Positions 45,116 to 55,639 of a stretch of 64,000 nt of DNA are shown one piece after another (position 1 is the stretch's first letter; every line of letters begins with the position of its first letter). The notes under the pieces were generated by a model. The model did no database searches and was not told the origin of the DNA. It was given only the letters and a program-made list of their open reading frames with translations. The position numbers and the translations under genes were made by a program. Source of the DNA: an uncultured Nocardiaceae bacterium (GTDB lineage Bacteria > Actinomycetota > Actinomycetes > Mycobacteriales > Mycobacteriaceae); NCBI GenBank assembly GCA_936936565.1, contig CAKZIX010000120.1:1-64000 (forward strand). The letters are read 5' to 3'.

Positions 45116-48100
45116 TCCTGCGCTCCTGCCACGCGCACCATGCCCGCCGGCTTGCCGTCGAGGGTGAGCAGGAAGTCGGCGACGAACTGCAGCAGTTCCA
45201 CGTCGCGAACCCGGGCCGCGCCGACACTGTCGGTGACCCGCGGCAGCGGCAGCGAAACCACGCCGGTCGTCGCACGGTAGGACGCGGCGGGATGCAACCG
45301 CTTGAGCCGCATCTGTTTCGAATCGGGCAACTGCAAAGGAGACAGCTTCAGCGTGGTGCCCGTGACCGCCACGTCGACGACCTCGTACTCGCGGCACAGC
45401 AGCCGCAGCCGGGCCACCGCGAGCAACCTGCCGACCTCGACCGGCAGCGCGCCGTAGCGGTCCACGAGCTCGTCGACCACCGCCGCGATCGCCGAATCGT
45501 CTTGGGCCCCGGCAAGTTTGCGGTACGCCTCCAGACGCAGCCGATCACTGCCGATGTAGTCGGGCGGGATGTGCGCGTCGACCGGCAGGTCGATACGCAC
45601 CTCCCTGGGAGCTTCGGTCGGCTCAATCGGTTTGCCGTCGGCCGCGGCCCGGTAGGCCTCCACCGCTTCGCCGACCAGCCGCACGTACAGGTCGAAGCCG
45701 ACCCCGGCCACGTGACCGGACTGTTCGGCGCCGAGAACGTTTCCGGCACCGCGGATTTCGAGGTCCTTCATCGCCACCGCCATGCCCGCGCCCAGATCGG
45801 AGTTCTGCGAAATGGTGGCCAGGCGGTCGTAAGCCGTTTCGGTGAGCGGCTTTTCGGTGGGATACAGGAAGTATGCGTAGCCGCGCTCGCGGCTGCGCCC
45901 GACCCGCCCGCGCAGCTGATGCAGCTGCGAAAGACCGAGCGCATCAGCGCGTTCCACGATCAAGGTGTTGGCATTGCTGATGTCGAGGCCGGTTTCGATG
46001 ATGGTCGTGCACACCAGCACGTCGTACTCGCGGTGCCAGAAGCCCTGCACGGTGCGCTCGAGCACGTCCTCGTTCATCTGCCCGTGCGCGACGACGACGC
46101 GGGCCTCGGGCACCATCGCCCGAATTCCCGCCGCCGCCTTGTCGATCGAGCTCACCCGGTTGTGCACGTAGAACACCTGGCCGTCGCGCAGCAGCTCGCG
46201 CCGGATGGACGCGGCAACCTGCTTGTCGTTGTAGGCGCCCACATAGGTGAGGACGGGGTGCCGCTCTTCGGGCGGGGTGAGGATCGTCGACATCTCGCGG
46301 ATGCCGGCCAGGCTCATCTCCAGGGTGCGCGGAATCGGTGTGGCCGACATGGTCAGCACGTCCACGTTGGTGCGCAGCGCCTTGATGTGTTCCTTGTGCT
46401 CGACGCCGAAGCGCTGCTCCTCGTCGACGATGACCAGGCCGAGATCCTTCCAGCGCACCCCGGTTTGCAGCAGCCGGTGCGTGCCCACCACGACATCCAC
46501 TGTGCCGTCGGCCATTCCGTCCATCGTGGTGCGCGACTCGGCGGCATCGGTGAAGCGCGACAAGCCCTTCACCGTCACCGGGAAGGCCGACATGCGCGCG
46601 CTGAAGGTCTGCAGGTGCTGTTCGGCCAGCAGCGTCGTCGGTACCAGCACCGCGACCTGCTTGCCGGACTGCACCGCCTTGAAGGCCGCGCGCACCGCGA
46701 TCTCGGTCTTGCCGTAGCCGACGTCGCCGCACACCACCCGGTCCATCGGCACGGCCTTTTCCATGTCCGCCTTGACGTCTGCGATGGCGGTGAGCTGGTC
46801 GGGCGTCTCGGTGAACGCGAACGCGTCTTCCATCTCCTGCTGCCACGGCGTGTCCGGCGGGAATGCGAAACCGGGCGCGGCCTGCCGCGCCGCATACAGC
46901 TGCACGAGCTCGCCGGCGATCTCGCGAACCGCCTTGCGCGCCTTGCGTTTCGTGTTCGCCCAGTCGCTGCCGCCCAGCTTGGACAGCGCGGGCATCTCGC
47001 CACCCACGTAGCGGGAGAGCTGATCCAGCGACTCCATCGGCACGAACAGCCGGTCACCGGGCTGGCCGCGCTTGCTGGATGCGTACTCGATCACCAGGTA
47101 CTCGCGCCGGGCGCCGCCGACGGTGCGCTCCACCATTTCCACGAACCGGCCGATGCCGTGCTGATCGTGGACCACCATGTCGCCGGAGTTGAGCGCCAGC
47201 GGATCCACCTGGTTGCGGCGCTTGGCCGCCAGCTTGCGCCCTTCCGCGGCCGCGGCCACCCGGTTGCCCGTGAGATCGGCCTCCGAGACCACGACCAGCC
47301 CCGCGCCGGGCAGCACCAGACCTTCGTGCAACGACCCGCACAGCACGCCGACCACGCCCGGCTCGGGTTCGGCGCCCGGCGCCAATTCCGTTGCGGGAAC
47401 CTCCGCTTCGGCCAGCCGCTCCAGCACGCGCTGCGCGGTGCCGTGGCCGACCACGACGATCGCCGCGTACCCGGCAGCGCTCACGTGCGCTCGCAGCGAG
47501 GCGAAGACCCGGGCCAGTTCCGTGTCGGATCCGCGCGGCGCCGGCGCCGGTTGCACGGGCAGCTCGATCTCGTCGGCCGCGCCCGCAGCCAGCGGGCTCA
47601 AGGTCCACCAGGCGGCGCCGGAACGCGCTGCACTGCCGCGAATTTCGTCCATCGTGCGGTAGGCCGACGCGGACAGGTCGATGCCGTCGGCCTGCAGCGA
47701 GGAGGTGTCGATCGGCGCCGCCGCGCCGAGCGAGGCCGCCGTCCACGAGGCCTCCAGGAATTCGCGCCCGGTGCGCTCCAAATCGGCTGCGCGGGTGCGG
47801 ATTTTCTCTGGATCCAGCAGCAGCACGTGGGTGCCCGCCGGCATCACCTCGGTCAGCAATTCCAGCCGGCCGGAGACCAGGGCGGGCAGCAGCGCCTCCA
47901 TGCCCTCCACCGCGATGCCGGCGGAGATCTTGTCGAGCATCTCCGTCAGCGGCGGATTGTCTTGGGCTAGTTGGCCTGCCCGGTCCCGCACCGACTCGGT
48001 GAGCAGCAGCTCGCGGCACGGCGGCGCGAGCACCACGGCCGGAGTTTCCGCGACGAGCGAGCGCTGATCGGCCACCGAGAACGCGCGCAATTCGGTGATC

Positions 48101-48729
48101 TCGTCACCCCAGAACTCCACGCGCACCGGATGATCCGCGGTGGGTGCGAAGACGTCCAGAATGCCGCCGCGCACCGCGAATTCGCCGCGCTTGCCGACCA
48201 TGTCGACTCGGGTGTACGCGAATTCGACCAGCCGCGTGATCAATTCGTCGAAGTCGTACTCGAGTCCCACTTCGAAGCGGATGGGCGCGATGGCGCCGAG
48301 GCCGGGCGCCATCGGCTGCATGAGCGAGCGCACCGTGGTGACCACCACGCGCAACGGCACCCCGTAGTCGCCGGTGTCGCCCTGCCTGACGAGGTGTAGC
48401 CGGCGCAGCACCTCCAGACGCTTGCCGACGGTGTCGGCGCCGGGCGAAAGCCGTTCGTGCGGAAGCGTTTCCCAGGACGGGAACTGCGCGACGGCGGCGC
48501 CGAGAATCTCGCCCAGCTCGGCGCTGAGATCGTCTGCTTCGCGCCCGGTGGCGGTGACCAGCAGCACCGGCGCCGCGGCGGCCAGCGCCGCGGCAACGAA
48601 CGGGCGCACCGCGTGCGGGCCCACCAAGGTCAGCTCGCGGCGCTGCGCCGCCTGGGCCAGCTCGGTCAGCTGCGCCAGGGCCGGGTCACGGCAGGCGAGC
48701 GCGGCCAGGCCCGCCATCTGGGAACTCAC
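45112..48729 (-). CDS. mfd: Transcription-repair coupling factor Mfd
   Basis: Mfd removes RNA polymerase stalled at DNA lesions and recruits UvrA. The 1205-residue protein has an N-terminal UvrB-like module ([16 protein letters not shown] near 62), the CarD-like polymerase-interaction domain ([20 protein letters not shown] near 519), and a RecG-like translocase with Walker [24 protein letters not shown] box [13 protein letters not shown] and motif VI region [21 protein letters not shown]-terminal UvrA-masking domain follows. GTG 48729 is the start. It heads the mfd-mazG operon in the mycobacterial order. Confidence 0.97.
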   Translation of the reverse strand: MSSQMAGLAALACRDPALAQLTELAQAAQRRELTLVGPHAVRPFVAAALAAAAPVLLVTATGREADDLSAELGEILGAAVAQFPSWETLPHERLSPGADTVGKRLEVLRRLHLVRQGDTGDYGVPLRVVVTTVRSLMQPMAPGLGAIAPIRFEVGLEYDFDELITRLVEFAYTRVDMVGKRGEFAVRGGILDVFAPTADHPVRVEFWGDEITELRAFSVADQRSLVAETPAVVLAPPCRELLLTESVRDRAGQLAQDNPPLTEMLDKISAGIAVEGMEALLPALVSGRLELLTEVMPAGTHVLLLDPEKIRTRAADLERTGREFLEASWTAASLGAAAPIDTSSLQADGIDLSASAYRTMDEIRGSAARSGAAWWTLSPLAAGAADEIELPVQPAPAPRGSDTELARVFASLRAHVSAAGYAAIVVVGHGTAQRVLERLAEAEVPATELAPGAEPEPGVVGVLCGSLHEGLVLPGAGLVVVSEADLTGNRVAAAAEGRKLAAKRRNQVDPLALNSGDMVVHDQHGIGRFVEMVERTVGGARREYLVIEYASSKRGQPGDRLFVPMESLDQLSRYVGGEMPALSKLGGSDWANTKRKARKAVREIAGELVQLYAARQAAPGFAFPPDTPWQQEMEDAFAFTETPDQLTAIADVKADMEKAVPMDRVVCGDVGYGKTEIAVRAAFKAVQSGKQVAVLVPTTLLAEQHLQTFSARMSAFPVTVKGLSRFTDAAESRTTMDGMADGTVDVVVGTHRLLQTGVRWKDLGLVIVDEEQRFGVEHKEHIKALRTNVDVLTMSATPIPRTLEMSLAGIREMSTILTPPEERHPVLTYVGAYNDKQVAASIRRELLRDGQVFYVHNRVSSIDKAAAGIRAMVPEARVVVAHGQMNEDVLERTVQGFWHREYDVLVCTTIIETGLDISNANTLIVERADALGLSQLHQLRGRVGRSRERGYAYFLYPTEKPLTETAYDRLATISQNSDLGAGMAVAMKDLEIRGAGNVLGAEQSGHVAGVGFDLYVRLVGEAVEAYRAAADGKPIEPTEAPREVRIDLPVDAHIPPDYIGSDRLRLEAYRKLAGAQDDSAIAAVVDELVDRYGALPVEVGRLLAVARLRLLCREYEVVDVAVTGTTLKLSPLQLPDSKQMRLKRLHPAASYRATTGVVSLPLPRVTDSVGAARVRDVELLQFVADFLLTLDGKPAGMVRVAGAQE

Positions 48730-48774
48730 GTGCCGCTCCTGATTGTGCTCGAGATCGCGCCGCAGATCGCGCGC

Positions 48775-49422
48775 CTACGGCTCGTATCGGCGCAACCGCC
48801 GCGCCGCGAACTCCCGGAAGTATGCCAGTTTCTCTTCGGGCACGAGCGAGGGCAGCAGGAAGTACCAGATCCGCTCCATGCGGATCGCCATCTGATCGAC
48901 CGACTCGGTACCGATGGCGACGATGTGCACGCCCGCCGACAGCTCCTGCAGGATCAGCCCCACGGTGTCGGCGTCCAGATCGGCCAGCAGATCGCCCTGT
49001 TCGATTGCCCGCTCGACCAGCAGCCGGTACGTATCGCCCCACACCTTGGTGATGCTTTCGCCCTGCGCGCCGCGGTAGTCGCCGATCTGGTGGTTGAGCT
49101 TGAGCATCGCGCCGACCATCTGGTCGTTGACCGTGAGATCGGCAAGTACGTACGAGATGCCGATGCACGCCTCGAGCGCAGGTACCCGGCTGTCGAAGAA
49201 GCCCTTGCACGCCGCGGCGAGGCGCTCGTTGCCCTGATCGACCACCGCGCGTGCGAGCTCTTCCTTGGAACCGAAGTGGAAGTACAACGCACCCTTGGTG
49301 ACGTTCGATTGGGCGATGATCTCGCTCAGGCTCGCGTTGGCGTAGCCCAGCCGCAGAAAGACTTCGGCGGCACCGGCTAGCACGGAGTCGCGGGTGATTT
49401 CCGCCCGCGCTTGCCTAGCCAT
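48775..49422 (-). CDS. TetR-family regulator resembling gamma-butyrolactone receptors (ArpA/ScbR type)
   Basis: A 215-residue repressor. The N-terminal DNA-binding domain contains GAAEVFLRLGYANASLSEI and SNVTKGALYFHFGSKEELAR, the helix-turn-helix wording typical of ArpA/ScbR-type autoregulator receptors. The ligand domain contains a conserved tryptophan in TKVWGDTYRLLVERAIEQ. No butyrolactone synthase (AfsA) is visible nearby. ATG 49422 fits; longer frames are shadows. It lies between mfd and a second TetR gene, a position not occupied in M. tuberculosis. Its targets are unknown. Confidence 0.8.
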   Translation of the reverse strand: MARQARAEITRDSVLAGAAEVFLRLGYANASLSEIIAQSNVTKGALYFHFGSKEELARAVVDQGNERLAAACKGFFDSRVPALEACIGISYVLADLTVNDQMVGAMLKLNHQIGDYRGAQGESITKVWGDTYRLLVERAIEQGDLLADLDADTVGLILQELSAGVHIVAIGTESVDQMAIRMERIWYFLLPSLVPEEKLAYFREFAARRLRRYEP

Positions 49423-49619
49423 CGATCTCGCCTCGCCATCCACGTGAATCGGTAGAGCCCGGACTGCCCGCTCGCTGACTTGCACCGCTACTGAACTGCT
49501 TGCGCCCAAACAGCACACGAATGATGGATGAACCGTACCATCGGTCCGTTTTGCACCAGCACGATCACGCACCGTGTCGGAACCTCCTCGTGCCGCAGCG
49601 CCGGACAGTAGTTGATCTA

Positions 49620-50258
49620 TCACGCAGACCCGAGTTGCGGGTCCGATTCCAAATTGGTCAATCCGTTCCAACATAGGTTTACGAGGTGTGCGGCAACCGT
49701 CTCCTTCGGCAGGCCACGATCGTCGAGCCACCACGTCGCAGTTGTCGACACCATACCCACCAGTGCCTGTGCGTACAGCGGGGCCAGGTCCGGGTCGTGG
49801 CCACGTCGCTCGAAATCGCCCGCGAGAATCTGCGCGACCTGCGAGATCGCCTCGTTGAGCAAGCTCGAGTACGTTCCCTCCCGCGCGGTGACCCGCTGAT
49901 CGCGGACCAGGATCCGGAACCCGTCGGTGCGCTCCTCGACGTAGGTGAGCAGCGCCAGCGCCACCTGCTCGACCCGCACCCGGGAGCGGAACGAGGTCAG
50001 CGATGCCGTGATCATCTCGAGCAGTGTGGACATCTCACGGTCGACGACGACCGCGTACAGACCTTCCTTGCCGCCGAAATGCTCGTAGACCACCGGCTTG
50101 CTGACGTGCGCGCGCTGAGCGATCTCCTCGATCGACGTGCCGTCGTAGCCGCGCTCGGAGAACAACGCACGGGCGATCTCGATCAGCTGCTCGCGCCGCT
50201 GGGTGCCGGTCATCCGGACGCGGGTGGACCGTTGCGAGCCGTTCTCCGGGGCTGTCAC
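49620..50258 (-). CDS. TetR-family regulator (Rv1019-like)
   Basis: A 212-residue repressor whose DNA-binding region ([20 protein letters not shown], then [20 protein letters not shown]) matches the mycobacterial regulator encoded between mfd and glmU. The ligand domain contains [20 protein letters not shown]. In M. tuberculosis this gene is read with mfd; here it has the same orientation and is separated from mfd by the butyrolactone-receptor-like gene. The ligand is unknown. The 355 bases between its start and tRNA-Gln hold only the repeats described separately. Confidence 0.85.
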   Translation of the reverse strand: MTAPENGSQRSTRVRMTGTQRREQLIEIARALFSERGYDGTSIEEIAQRAHVSKPVVYEHFGGKEGLYAVVVDREMSTLLEMITASLTSFRSRVRVEQVALALLTYVEERTDGFRILVRDQRVTAREGTYSSLLNEAISQVAQILAGDFERRGHDPDLAPLYAQALVGMVSTTATWWLDDRGLPKETVAAHLVNLCWNGLTNLESDPQLGSA

Positions 50259-50287
50259 CAGACCACCCTATTCCCCACCCGCGAGCC

Positions 50288-50372
50288 GTTCGCGCGCCCG
50301 CGTGGTCTGGACCGACGAGCGTCTTGCGAGCGAGCGCGAGGAGGGAAGACCACGCGAGCAAGGCGCGCGAAC
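50288..50372. repeat. Intergenic palindromic repeat, copy 1
   Basis: An 85-base element starting GTTCGCGCGCCCGCGTGGTC and ending AGGCGCGCGAAC. Its ends pair (GTTCGCGCGCC with GGCGCGCGAAC), and an inner arm CGCGTGGTCT pairs with AGACCACGCG, so it folds into one long hairpin. With copy 2 it fills most of the otherwise gene-free stretch 50259-50613. A short GGCGGCGG/CCGCCGCC hairpin (50377-50394) lies between the copies. Confidence 0.85.
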
Positions 50373-50404
50373 ACGCGGCGGCGGAGCCGCCGCCATCCAA
50401 TCCC

Positions 50405-50495
50405 GTTCGCGCGCCCGCGTGGTCTGGACCGACGAGCGTCTTGCGAGCGCAGCGAGCGCGAGGAGGGAAGACCACGCGAGGCCAGGCGCGCGAAC
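50405..50495. repeat. Intergenic palindromic repeat, copy 2
   Basis: A 91-base near-identical copy of the element at 50288. It differs mainly by a short insertion (GCAGCGAGCG) in the loop and a few bases before the closing arm. It is followed by GCGAGCGAAGCGAGCGC, another short inverted repeat. It ends 118 bases before tRNA-Gln. Confidence 0.85.
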
Positions 50496-50613
50496 CGCGC
50501 GAGCGAAGCGAGCGCAATTCAACACAGTTCGACGGAACCGGGGCAGTCGTGCGAGGATCGTGGGCGCAACGCGCGGAGTCGGCACTGGCGGGCCTGCTCC
50601 GCACGGCTGCCAA

Positions 50614-50684
50614 TCCGCCGTAGTGTAATGGCAGCACCTCTGATTTTGGTTCAGATAGTTCAGGTTCGAGTCCTGGCGGCGGAG
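50614..50684 (+). tRNA. tRNA-Gln (anticodon TTG)
   Basis: The acceptor stem TCCGCCG (50614-50620) pairs with CGGCGGA (50677-50683), with discriminator G. The anticodon stem TCTGA/TCAGA encloses the loop TTTTGGT, with anticodon TTG. The T arm contains GGTTCGAGTCC. CCA is not encoded. A tRNA-Gln upstream of glmU is also found in mycobacteria, so this is backbone and not an island marker. Confidence 0.93.
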
Positions 50685-50696
50685 CAAGGGAGTTTC

Positions 50697-52223
50697 ATGC
50701 CACAGCATCCATCGGTCGCGCGGACTTCCCCTCCCCCGACCGCGGTTGTTGTCCTCGCGGCCGGCGCGGGCACGCGAATGCGTTCCAAAACCCCCAAGGT
50801 TCTGCATTCTCTCGGCGGGCGCACCATGTTGGCGCACGCGCTCTACGCGGCGCAGACGATCGATCCGAAGTTCCTGGTGACGGTGGTCGGCCACGATCGG
50901 GAGAAGGTCTCCACCGCGGTCGCCGAGCTCGGTCTCGAGCTGGGACGCGATATCGACACCGCGGTGCAGGAGCAGCAGCTGGGTACCGGCCATGCGGTGC
51001 AGTGCGCGTTGACGCGCCTGCCCGAGGATTTCGACGGCGACATCGTCGTCACGGCGGCCGATGTGCCGTTGCTCGACGGGCACTCGCTGTCGGCGCTGCT
51101 CGAGGAGCATCGCAGCTACCCGACGAGGTCTGCGGTCACCGTGATGACCTTCATCCCGCCGGATGCGAACGGGTACGGGCGCATTGTGCGGGACGAGTCG
51201 GGCGAGGTGCTCGAGATCGTCGAGCACGCCGATGCCACGCCGGAGCAGGCGGCGATCACCGAGGTCAATTCGGGTGTGTATGCCTTCGATGCGGCTGTGC
51301 TGCGCTGGGCGGTGGCCCGGTTGAGCACCGAGAACGCGCAGGGCGAGCTGTATCTGACCGATGTGCTGCGGATCGCGCGCGAGAACGGCGATCCGGTGCA
51401 CGGCGCGCTGATCGCCGATCCCACCAAGGTCACCGGTGTCAACGACCGGGTGCAGTTGTCGCGCGCCACGCGGGCGCTGAACCGCTACATCGTCGAGCGG
51501 CACATGCGGGCGGGCGTCACCATCGTCGATCCCGAGACCACCTGGATCGACACCGGCGTCGAGATCGGCCAGGACGCGGTCATCAGGCCGGGTGTGCAGT
51601 TGTACGGGCGCACTGTTGTCGGGGAGGACGCGGTGGTCGGGCCGGACAGCACGTTGACCGACGTCATCGTGGGTCCCGGTGCGCACGTGGTGCGCAGTCA
51701 CGCCGAGTCGTCGAACGTGGGCGCGGGCGCGAACATCGGCCCGTTCGCCTACTTGCGGCCGGGCACCACGGTCGGGCGGGCGGGCAAACTCGGCGCATTC
51801 GTGGAGACGAAGAACGCCGACATCGGGGCACATTCGAAGGTGCCGCATCTGACGTACGTCGGTGATGCAACAATTGGGGAGCACAGCAACATCGGCGCAT
51901 CGAGCGTGTTCGTCAACTACGACGGGGTTAAGAAACATCGAACCGTGGTGGGTTCCCACGTCCGTACCGGAAGCGACACTATGTTCGTGGCTCCGCTGAC
52001 CGTCGGCGACGGCGCGTACAGCGCAGCCGGAACCGTCATCCGGCGCGACGTGCCGCCGGGCGCGTTGGCGGTGTCGAGCGGTGTGCAGAAGAACCTCGAG
52101 GGCTGGGTGCAAAAGCACCGTGCGGGCACGGCGGCGGCCGAAGCCGCGGCAGCGGCCTTGGAGAAATTGGCACTGGAAAACACAGCAACGGACCCTGGAA
52201 CCTTTAAGGACGGCGACAAGTGA
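50697..52223 (+). CDS. glmU: Bifunctional N-acetylglucosamine-1-phosphate uridyltransferase / glucosamine-1-phosphate acetyltransferase GlmU
   Basis: GlmU makes UDP-GlcNAc for peptidoglycan and arabinogalactan linker synthesis. The 508-residue protein has the uridyltransferase loop [20 protein letters not shown] near residue 17, [14 protein letters not shown] (magnesium aspartate), [16 protein letters not shown], and the left-handed beta-helix acetyltransferase domain with [18 protein letters not shown] and [23 protein letters not shown] 50697 has AAGGGAG upstream and lies 12 bases after tRNA-Gln. A C-terminal tail rich in A and E follows the helix. The stop overlaps prs (GTGA). Confidence 0.96.
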   Translation: MPQHPSVARTSPPPTAVVVLAAGAGTRMRSKTPKVLHSLGGRTMLAHALYAAQTIDPKFLVTVVGHDREKVSTAVAELGLELGRDIDTAVQEQQLGTGHAVQCALTRLPEDFDGDIVVTAADVPLLDGHSLSALLEEHRSYPTRSAVTVMTFIPPDANGYGRIVRDESGEVLEIVEHADATPEQAAITEVNSGVYAFDAAVLRWAVARLSTENAQGELYLTDVLRIARENGDPVHGALIADPTKVTGVNDRVQLSRATRALNRYIVERHMRAGVTIVDPETTWIDTGVEIGQDAVIRPGVQLYGRTVVGEDAVVGPDSTLTDVIVGPGAHVVRSHAESSNVGAGANIGPFAYLRPGTTVGRAGKLGAFVETKNADIGAHSKVPHLTYVGDATIGEHSNIGASSVFVNYDGVKKHRTVVGSHVRTGSDTMFVAPLTVGDGAYSAAGTVIRRDVPPGALAVSSGVQKNLEGWVQKHRAGTAAAEAAAAALEKLALENTATDPGTFKDGDK

Positions 52224-53194
52224 TTCAAACCGACGTGCAGAAAAACCTGATGCTCTTCTCAGGTCGTGCGCACCCTGAGCTGGCCGAACAGGTCGCCAAG
52301 GAGCTCAACGTCCACGTCACCGGTGCCGACATCCGCGACTTCGCCAACGGCGAGATCTTCGTGCGTTACGAGGAGTCGGTGCGCGGCTGCGACGCCTTCG
52401 TCCTGCAGAGCAACCCCGCGCCGCTCAACCAGTGGCTGATGGAACAGCTCATCATGATCGACGCGCTCAAGCGCGGTTCGGCCAAGCGCATCACCGCGAT
52501 CCTGCCGTTCTACCCGTACGCGCGTCAGGACAAGAAGCACCGCGGTCGCGAGCCCATCTCCGCGCGTCTGGTCGCCGATCTGCTCAAGACCGCCGGCGCC
52601 GACCGGATCATCACCGTCGATCTGCACACCGATCAGATCCAGGGTTTCTTCGACGGTCCGGTCGACCACATGCGGGCGCTGGGCCAGCTCGCCGAGTACG
52701 TCCGCGAGCACTATCCGCTGGACAACATCACCGTCGTCTCGCCGGACTCCGGGCGCGTCCGCGTCGCCGAGAAGTGGGCCGACTCGCTGGGCGGGTGCCC
52801 GCTGGCGTTCATCCACAAGACGCGCGATCCGCTGGTGCCCAACCAGGTCAAGTCGAACCGTGTGGTCGGTGAGGTGCGGGGGCGTACCTGCATCCTGATC
52901 GACGACATGATCGACACCGGTGGCACCATCGCCGGCGCCGTCAAGGTCCTCAAGGAAGACGGCGCGGGCGATGTCGTCATCGCCGCTACGCACGGTGTGC
53001 TCAGCAATCCGGCGGCCGAGCGGCTGTCGGCCTCCGGCGCGCGCGAGGTGATCGTCACCAACACGCTGCCGATCACCGAGGAGAAGAAGTTCCCGCAGCT
53101 CACCGAGCTGTCGATTGCGCCGCTGCTCGCCCGGACCATCCGTGAGGTGTTCGAAAACGGCTCTGTGACAAGCCTTTTCGACGGCAGCGCCTAG
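52220..53194 (+). CDS. prs: Ribose-phosphate pyrophosphokinase
   Basis: This enzyme makes PRPP from ribose 5-phosphate and ATP. The 324-residue protein contains the class I signatures [20 protein letters not shown] (ATP-binding flexible loop), [20 protein letters not shown] and the PRPP loop [21 protein letters not shown] 52220 overlaps the glmU stop. A strong hairpin terminator 19 bases after the stop ends the glmU-prs unit. Confidence 0.97.
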   Translation: MIQTDVQKNLMLFSGRAHPELAEQVAKELNVHVTGADIRDFANGEIFVRYEESVRGCDAFVLQSNPAPLNQWLMEQLIMIDALKRGSAKRITAILPFYPYARQDKKHRGREPISARLVADLLKTAGADRIITVDLHTDQIQGFFDGPVDHMRALGQLAEYVREHYPLDNITVVSPDSGRVRVAEKWADSLGGCPLAFIHKTRDPLVPNQVKSNRVVGEVRGRTCILIDDMIDTGGTIAGAVKVLKEDGAGDVVIAATHGVLSNPAAERLSASGAREVIVTNTLPITEEKKFPQLTELSIAPLLARTIREVFENGSVTSLFDGSA

Positions 53195-53212
53195 TTCTTA
53201 CGATGTGATGGT

Positions 53213-53242
53213 GATCGGCGCACCCCTGCGGGTGCGCCGATC
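53213..53242 (+). terminator. Rho-independent-type hairpin after prs
   Basis: GATCGGCGCACCC (53213-53225) pairs perfectly with GGGTGCGCCGATC (53230-53242) around the loop CTGC. No T-run follows, as is usual for actinobacterial terminators. Confidence 0.82.
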
Positions 53243-53281
53243 GTCGTTCGGGGTGTCGGGACGAAGTGCCATAGTTGGCAC

Positions 53282-53905
53282 GTGTTCACCGGAATCCCGC
53301 TCGCCGCACTCGACTTCTACGAAGATCTGGAAGCCGACAATTCGAAAACGTTCTGGAACGCGCACAAGGATGTCTACGAGAGCGCGGTCAAGGAGCCCAT
53401 CGCCGCGCTCGTCGCCGAGCTCGACGATTTCGGCCCTGCCAAGATCTTTCGGCCCTACCGCGACGTGCGGTTCAGCAAGGACAAGTCGCCGTACAAGACC
53501 GCACAGGGCGCGGTGGTGCACGTCGCCTCCGGTGGCGGCTACTACCTGCAGGTCAGTGCATCCGGACTGTACGTGGGCGGCGGCTTCTACGCCGGCTCAC
53601 CCGAACAGATTGCGCGTTACCGCACCACCGTCGCCGACGACGTCCGCGGCCCCGAACTCGAAGCGATTCTGGCGCGCATACGCAAGGCCGGCCTCGAGAT
53701 CGGCGGCGACAAGCTGAAGACCCGCCCCAAGGGCTACGACGCCGACCATCCCCGGATCGAGCTGCTCAAGCACAAGTCCCTCGTGGTCAGTCGAGATATC
53801 GGCGCACCGGAGTGGTTGCCCACCAAGCGAACTGCCAAGGAAGTCCGCAACACCTGGGAAACGATCCGCCCGCTCAACGAGTGGCTTGCCGCCGTCGTCG
53901 GCTGA
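53282..53905 (+). CDS. DUF2461 family protein (TIGR02453)
   Basis: A 207-residue protein of the DUF2461 family, of unknown function. Family motifs are FYEDLEADNSKTFWNAHKDV near residue 12, FRPYRDVRFSKDKSPYKTAQ near 58, GGGYYLQVSASGLYVGGGFY near 85, and the C-terminal RNTWETIRPLNEWL. GTG 53282 gives the usual start. It occupies the place where lpqT lies between prsA and rplY in M. tuberculosis. Confidence 0.87.
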   Translation: MFTGIPLAALDFYEDLEADNSKTFWNAHKDVYESAVKEPIAALVAELDDFGPAKIFRPYRDVRFSKDKSPYKTAQGAVVHVASGGGYYLQVSASGLYVGGGFYAGSPEQIARYRTTVADDVRGPELEAILARIRKAGLEIGGDKLKTRPKGYDADHPRIELLKHKSLVVSRDIGAPEWLPTKRTAKEVRNTWETIRPLNEWLAAVVG

Positions 53906-53944
53906 GCGTCGCCGACAGCCGTCCGTGCGGCGTATCCACACCCG

Positions 53945-54367
53945 TCAGCCGAGCGTCTCGACCGTTATCGACGGGTATCGCTCGGCGAACTTGCGGTCCA
54001 ACGTTGCCAGTGGCAGCGCGCCGGCCTGCGAGAATCCAGCGAGATAATCGTCGGTCCAGCGCTTGTGACTGGCGTCTGCGCGTGCGGAAAGCGCGCGCCA
54101 CACCTGTTCGATGTTCGCCGGCTCGCTGCGCCAGTGAATACGCGGATCGGCCCGAAGCTGATCGACAACCCGCCAGGCGTCCGCACGGGTCACGACGTCC
54201 GGGCCCATGATCGCGGGGTTGGACAAGAGCCGAAGCAGGCCCATCTGCGTGACGCGGCACAAGTAGAGGTCCGTGGCCTGGTCGTCGAACCAGGCGGCCA
54301 CGGCACGATGACGCGCGTGACCCGACCACACGGCGGCGAGCCACACACCGACATCCAGGAGCATCAA
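53945..54367 (-). CDS. PIN-domain ribonuclease toxin, VapC family
   Basis: A 140-residue PIN protein of the mycobacterial type (TIGR00028-like). It starts LLDVGVWLAAVWSGHARHRA (catalytic Asp near residue 5), has RVTQMGLLRLLSNPAIMG and RWTDDYLAGFSQAGALPLAT then LDRKF (acidic cluster). The usual N in D-V-N is G here. VapC toxins cleave tRNA or rRNA until bound by VapB. Its start overlaps the vapB stop by 4 bases. Confidence 0.83.
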   Translation of the reverse strand: MMLLDVGVWLAAVWSGHARHRAVAAWFDDQATDLYLCRVTQMGLLRLLSNPAIMGPDVVTRADAWRVVDQLRADPRIHWRSEPANIEQVWRALSARADASHKRWTDDYLAGFSQAGALPLATLDRKFAERYPSITVETLG

Positions 54368-54621
54368 CGAGTCCCGTACATCTCGATGTCGTCATCGGAG
54401 AGCGCCCGTGCGATCTGCTCGTTGGTGACGTCGACCTCGCCCCGACGACTCGATCCCACGAGCGGCAGCCGGACCTGGCCGGAGCCGTGCCGCTCGACCG
54501 GTTGATCCAACTCATGAGAGACCGCACGAGCGAAGAAGTCTTTCAAGGACTCACCGCGCGCCGCAGCGAACGCCTTTGCGGCGCGCATCAGATCGGCGGG
54601 GAGATCGACCGTTGTGCGCAT
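54364..54621 (-). CDS. Ribbon-helix-helix antitoxin, VapB family
   Basis: An 85-residue protein that starts MRTTVDLPADLMRAAKAFAA and continues GESLKDFFARAVSHEL, a ribbon-helix-helix DNA-binding fold. The disordered C-terminus probably wraps the VapC active site. It is the first gene of the pair and overlaps vapC (ATGA). An AT-rich stretch (TAAAAACATATTA) lies directly upstream of its start in the promoter position. Confidence 0.82.
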   Translation of the reverse strand: MRTTVDLPADLMRAAKAFAAARGESLKDFFARAVSHELDQPVERHGSGQVRLPLVGSSRRGEVDVTNEQIARALSDDDIEMYGTR

Positions 54622-54658
54622 AAAAACATATTAGCAGGCGGGCAACGAAACCCGAGGG

Positions 54659-55639
54659 TTATTCGGCGCGCGCGAGGGTGAGGGCGAAGCGCTGGTCGGG
54701 GTCGGTCCACACCTGCTGTACCGCGAATCCGGCGGCGGCGAGCTCGGCGGCCAGGCCGTCGGTGCGGAACTTCGCGCTGATCTCGGTGCGCATCTGCTCG
54801 CCTGCGGCGAACTCGACGGTGAGGTCGAGGGCGTCCAGGTGCACGGTCGCCGCGCGCGTCGCCTCCAGTCGCATCTCGATCCATTCGCTGGCCGAATCCC
54901 ACAGGGCCACATGAGAAAACGCATCGACGTCGAAGTTCGCACCGAGCCGGTTGTTGAGCACGCGCAGCACGTTGCGGTTGAACTCGGCGGTGACACCGGC
55001 GGCATCGTCGTAGGCGGGCACCAACACGGCCGGGTCGATGACCAGACCGGCGCCGAGCAGCAAATGCTCGCCCGGCTCGAGCACCTCGCGCACGCCGGCC
55101 AGGAACTCGGCGCGCTCGTCGGGCACGAGGTTGCCGATGGTGCCGCCCAGGAACGCGATCATGCGCCGCCCGCCCCGCGGCAGGTTGTGCAGGGTGTCGG
55201 TGAAATCGCTGACCACGCCGTGAATGGCCAGCGCCGGGAATTCCGCACTCAGCTGCGCGACGGCGCCGCCCAGGGCGGCAACGGAAACATCTTGCGGCAC
55301 ATATTGTTCCAGCGAGCCGACCGATGTCAGCGCGGACAACAGCAGGCGCGTCTTGTCCGACGAGCCCGAGCCCAGCTCCACCAGGATTGCCGGCTGCGAC
55401 GCCATGGCGATGTCGATGGCGTTGGCGCGCAACAGTTCGCGCTCGGTGCGCGTCGGAAAGTATTCCGGCAATTCGGTGATCTGCTCGAACAGTTCGCTGC
55501 CGCGCGCGTCGTAGAACCATTTGGGCGGCAACGATTTCGGCGTGGCGGTCAGCCCGGCGCGGGCGTCGGTGCGCAGCGCCTCGTCGAGATCGGCCTCGGA
55601 CAGGTGCACTTCGAGCGTCGGGGTGGTCCGAGTGGTCAT
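54659..55639 (-). CDS. egtD: L-histidine N(alpha)-methyltransferase EgtD
   Basis: EgtD trimethylates histidine to hercynine, the first step in ergothioneine synthesis. The 326-residue protein has LPPKWFYDARGSELFEQITE, the SAM loop VELGSGSSDKTRLLLSAL, IAFLGGTIGNLVPDERAEFL and the C-terminal VWTDPDQRFALTLARA. ATG 55639 overlaps the egtC stop (ATGA). It is the last gene of the egt run. Confidence 0.95.
   Translation of the reverse strand: MTTRTTPTLEVHLSEADLDEALRTDARAGLTATPKSLPPKWFYDARGSELFEQITELPEYFPTRTERELLRANAIDIAMASQPAILVELGSGSSDKTRLLLSALTSVGSLEQYVPQDVSVAALGGAVAQLSAEFPALAIHGVVSDFTDTLHNLPRGGRRMIAFLGGTIGNLVPDERAEFLAGVREVLEPGEHLLLGAGLVIDPAVLVPAYDDAAGVTAEFNRNVLRVLNNRLGANFDVDAFSHVALWDSASEWIEMRLEATRAATVHLDALDLTVEFAAGEQMRTEISAKFRTDGLAAELAAAGFAVQQVWTDPDQRFALTLARAE

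Noticed and set aside
45292..47970. An 892-codon plus-strand open frame opposite mfd
   Set aside because: It is the antisense image of mfd, is rich in H, R, Q and G, and has no recognisable domain. Long antisense frames are normal at this G+C content.
50288..50495. CRISPR array
   Set aside because: Only two copies, much longer than CRISPR repeats, each a full hairpin and separated by 32 bases, with no cas genes.
50614..50684. tRNA-Gln as an integration site for an island
   Set aside because: No integrase and no duplicated tRNA 3' end in the window; its place before glmU is conserved in mycobacteria.
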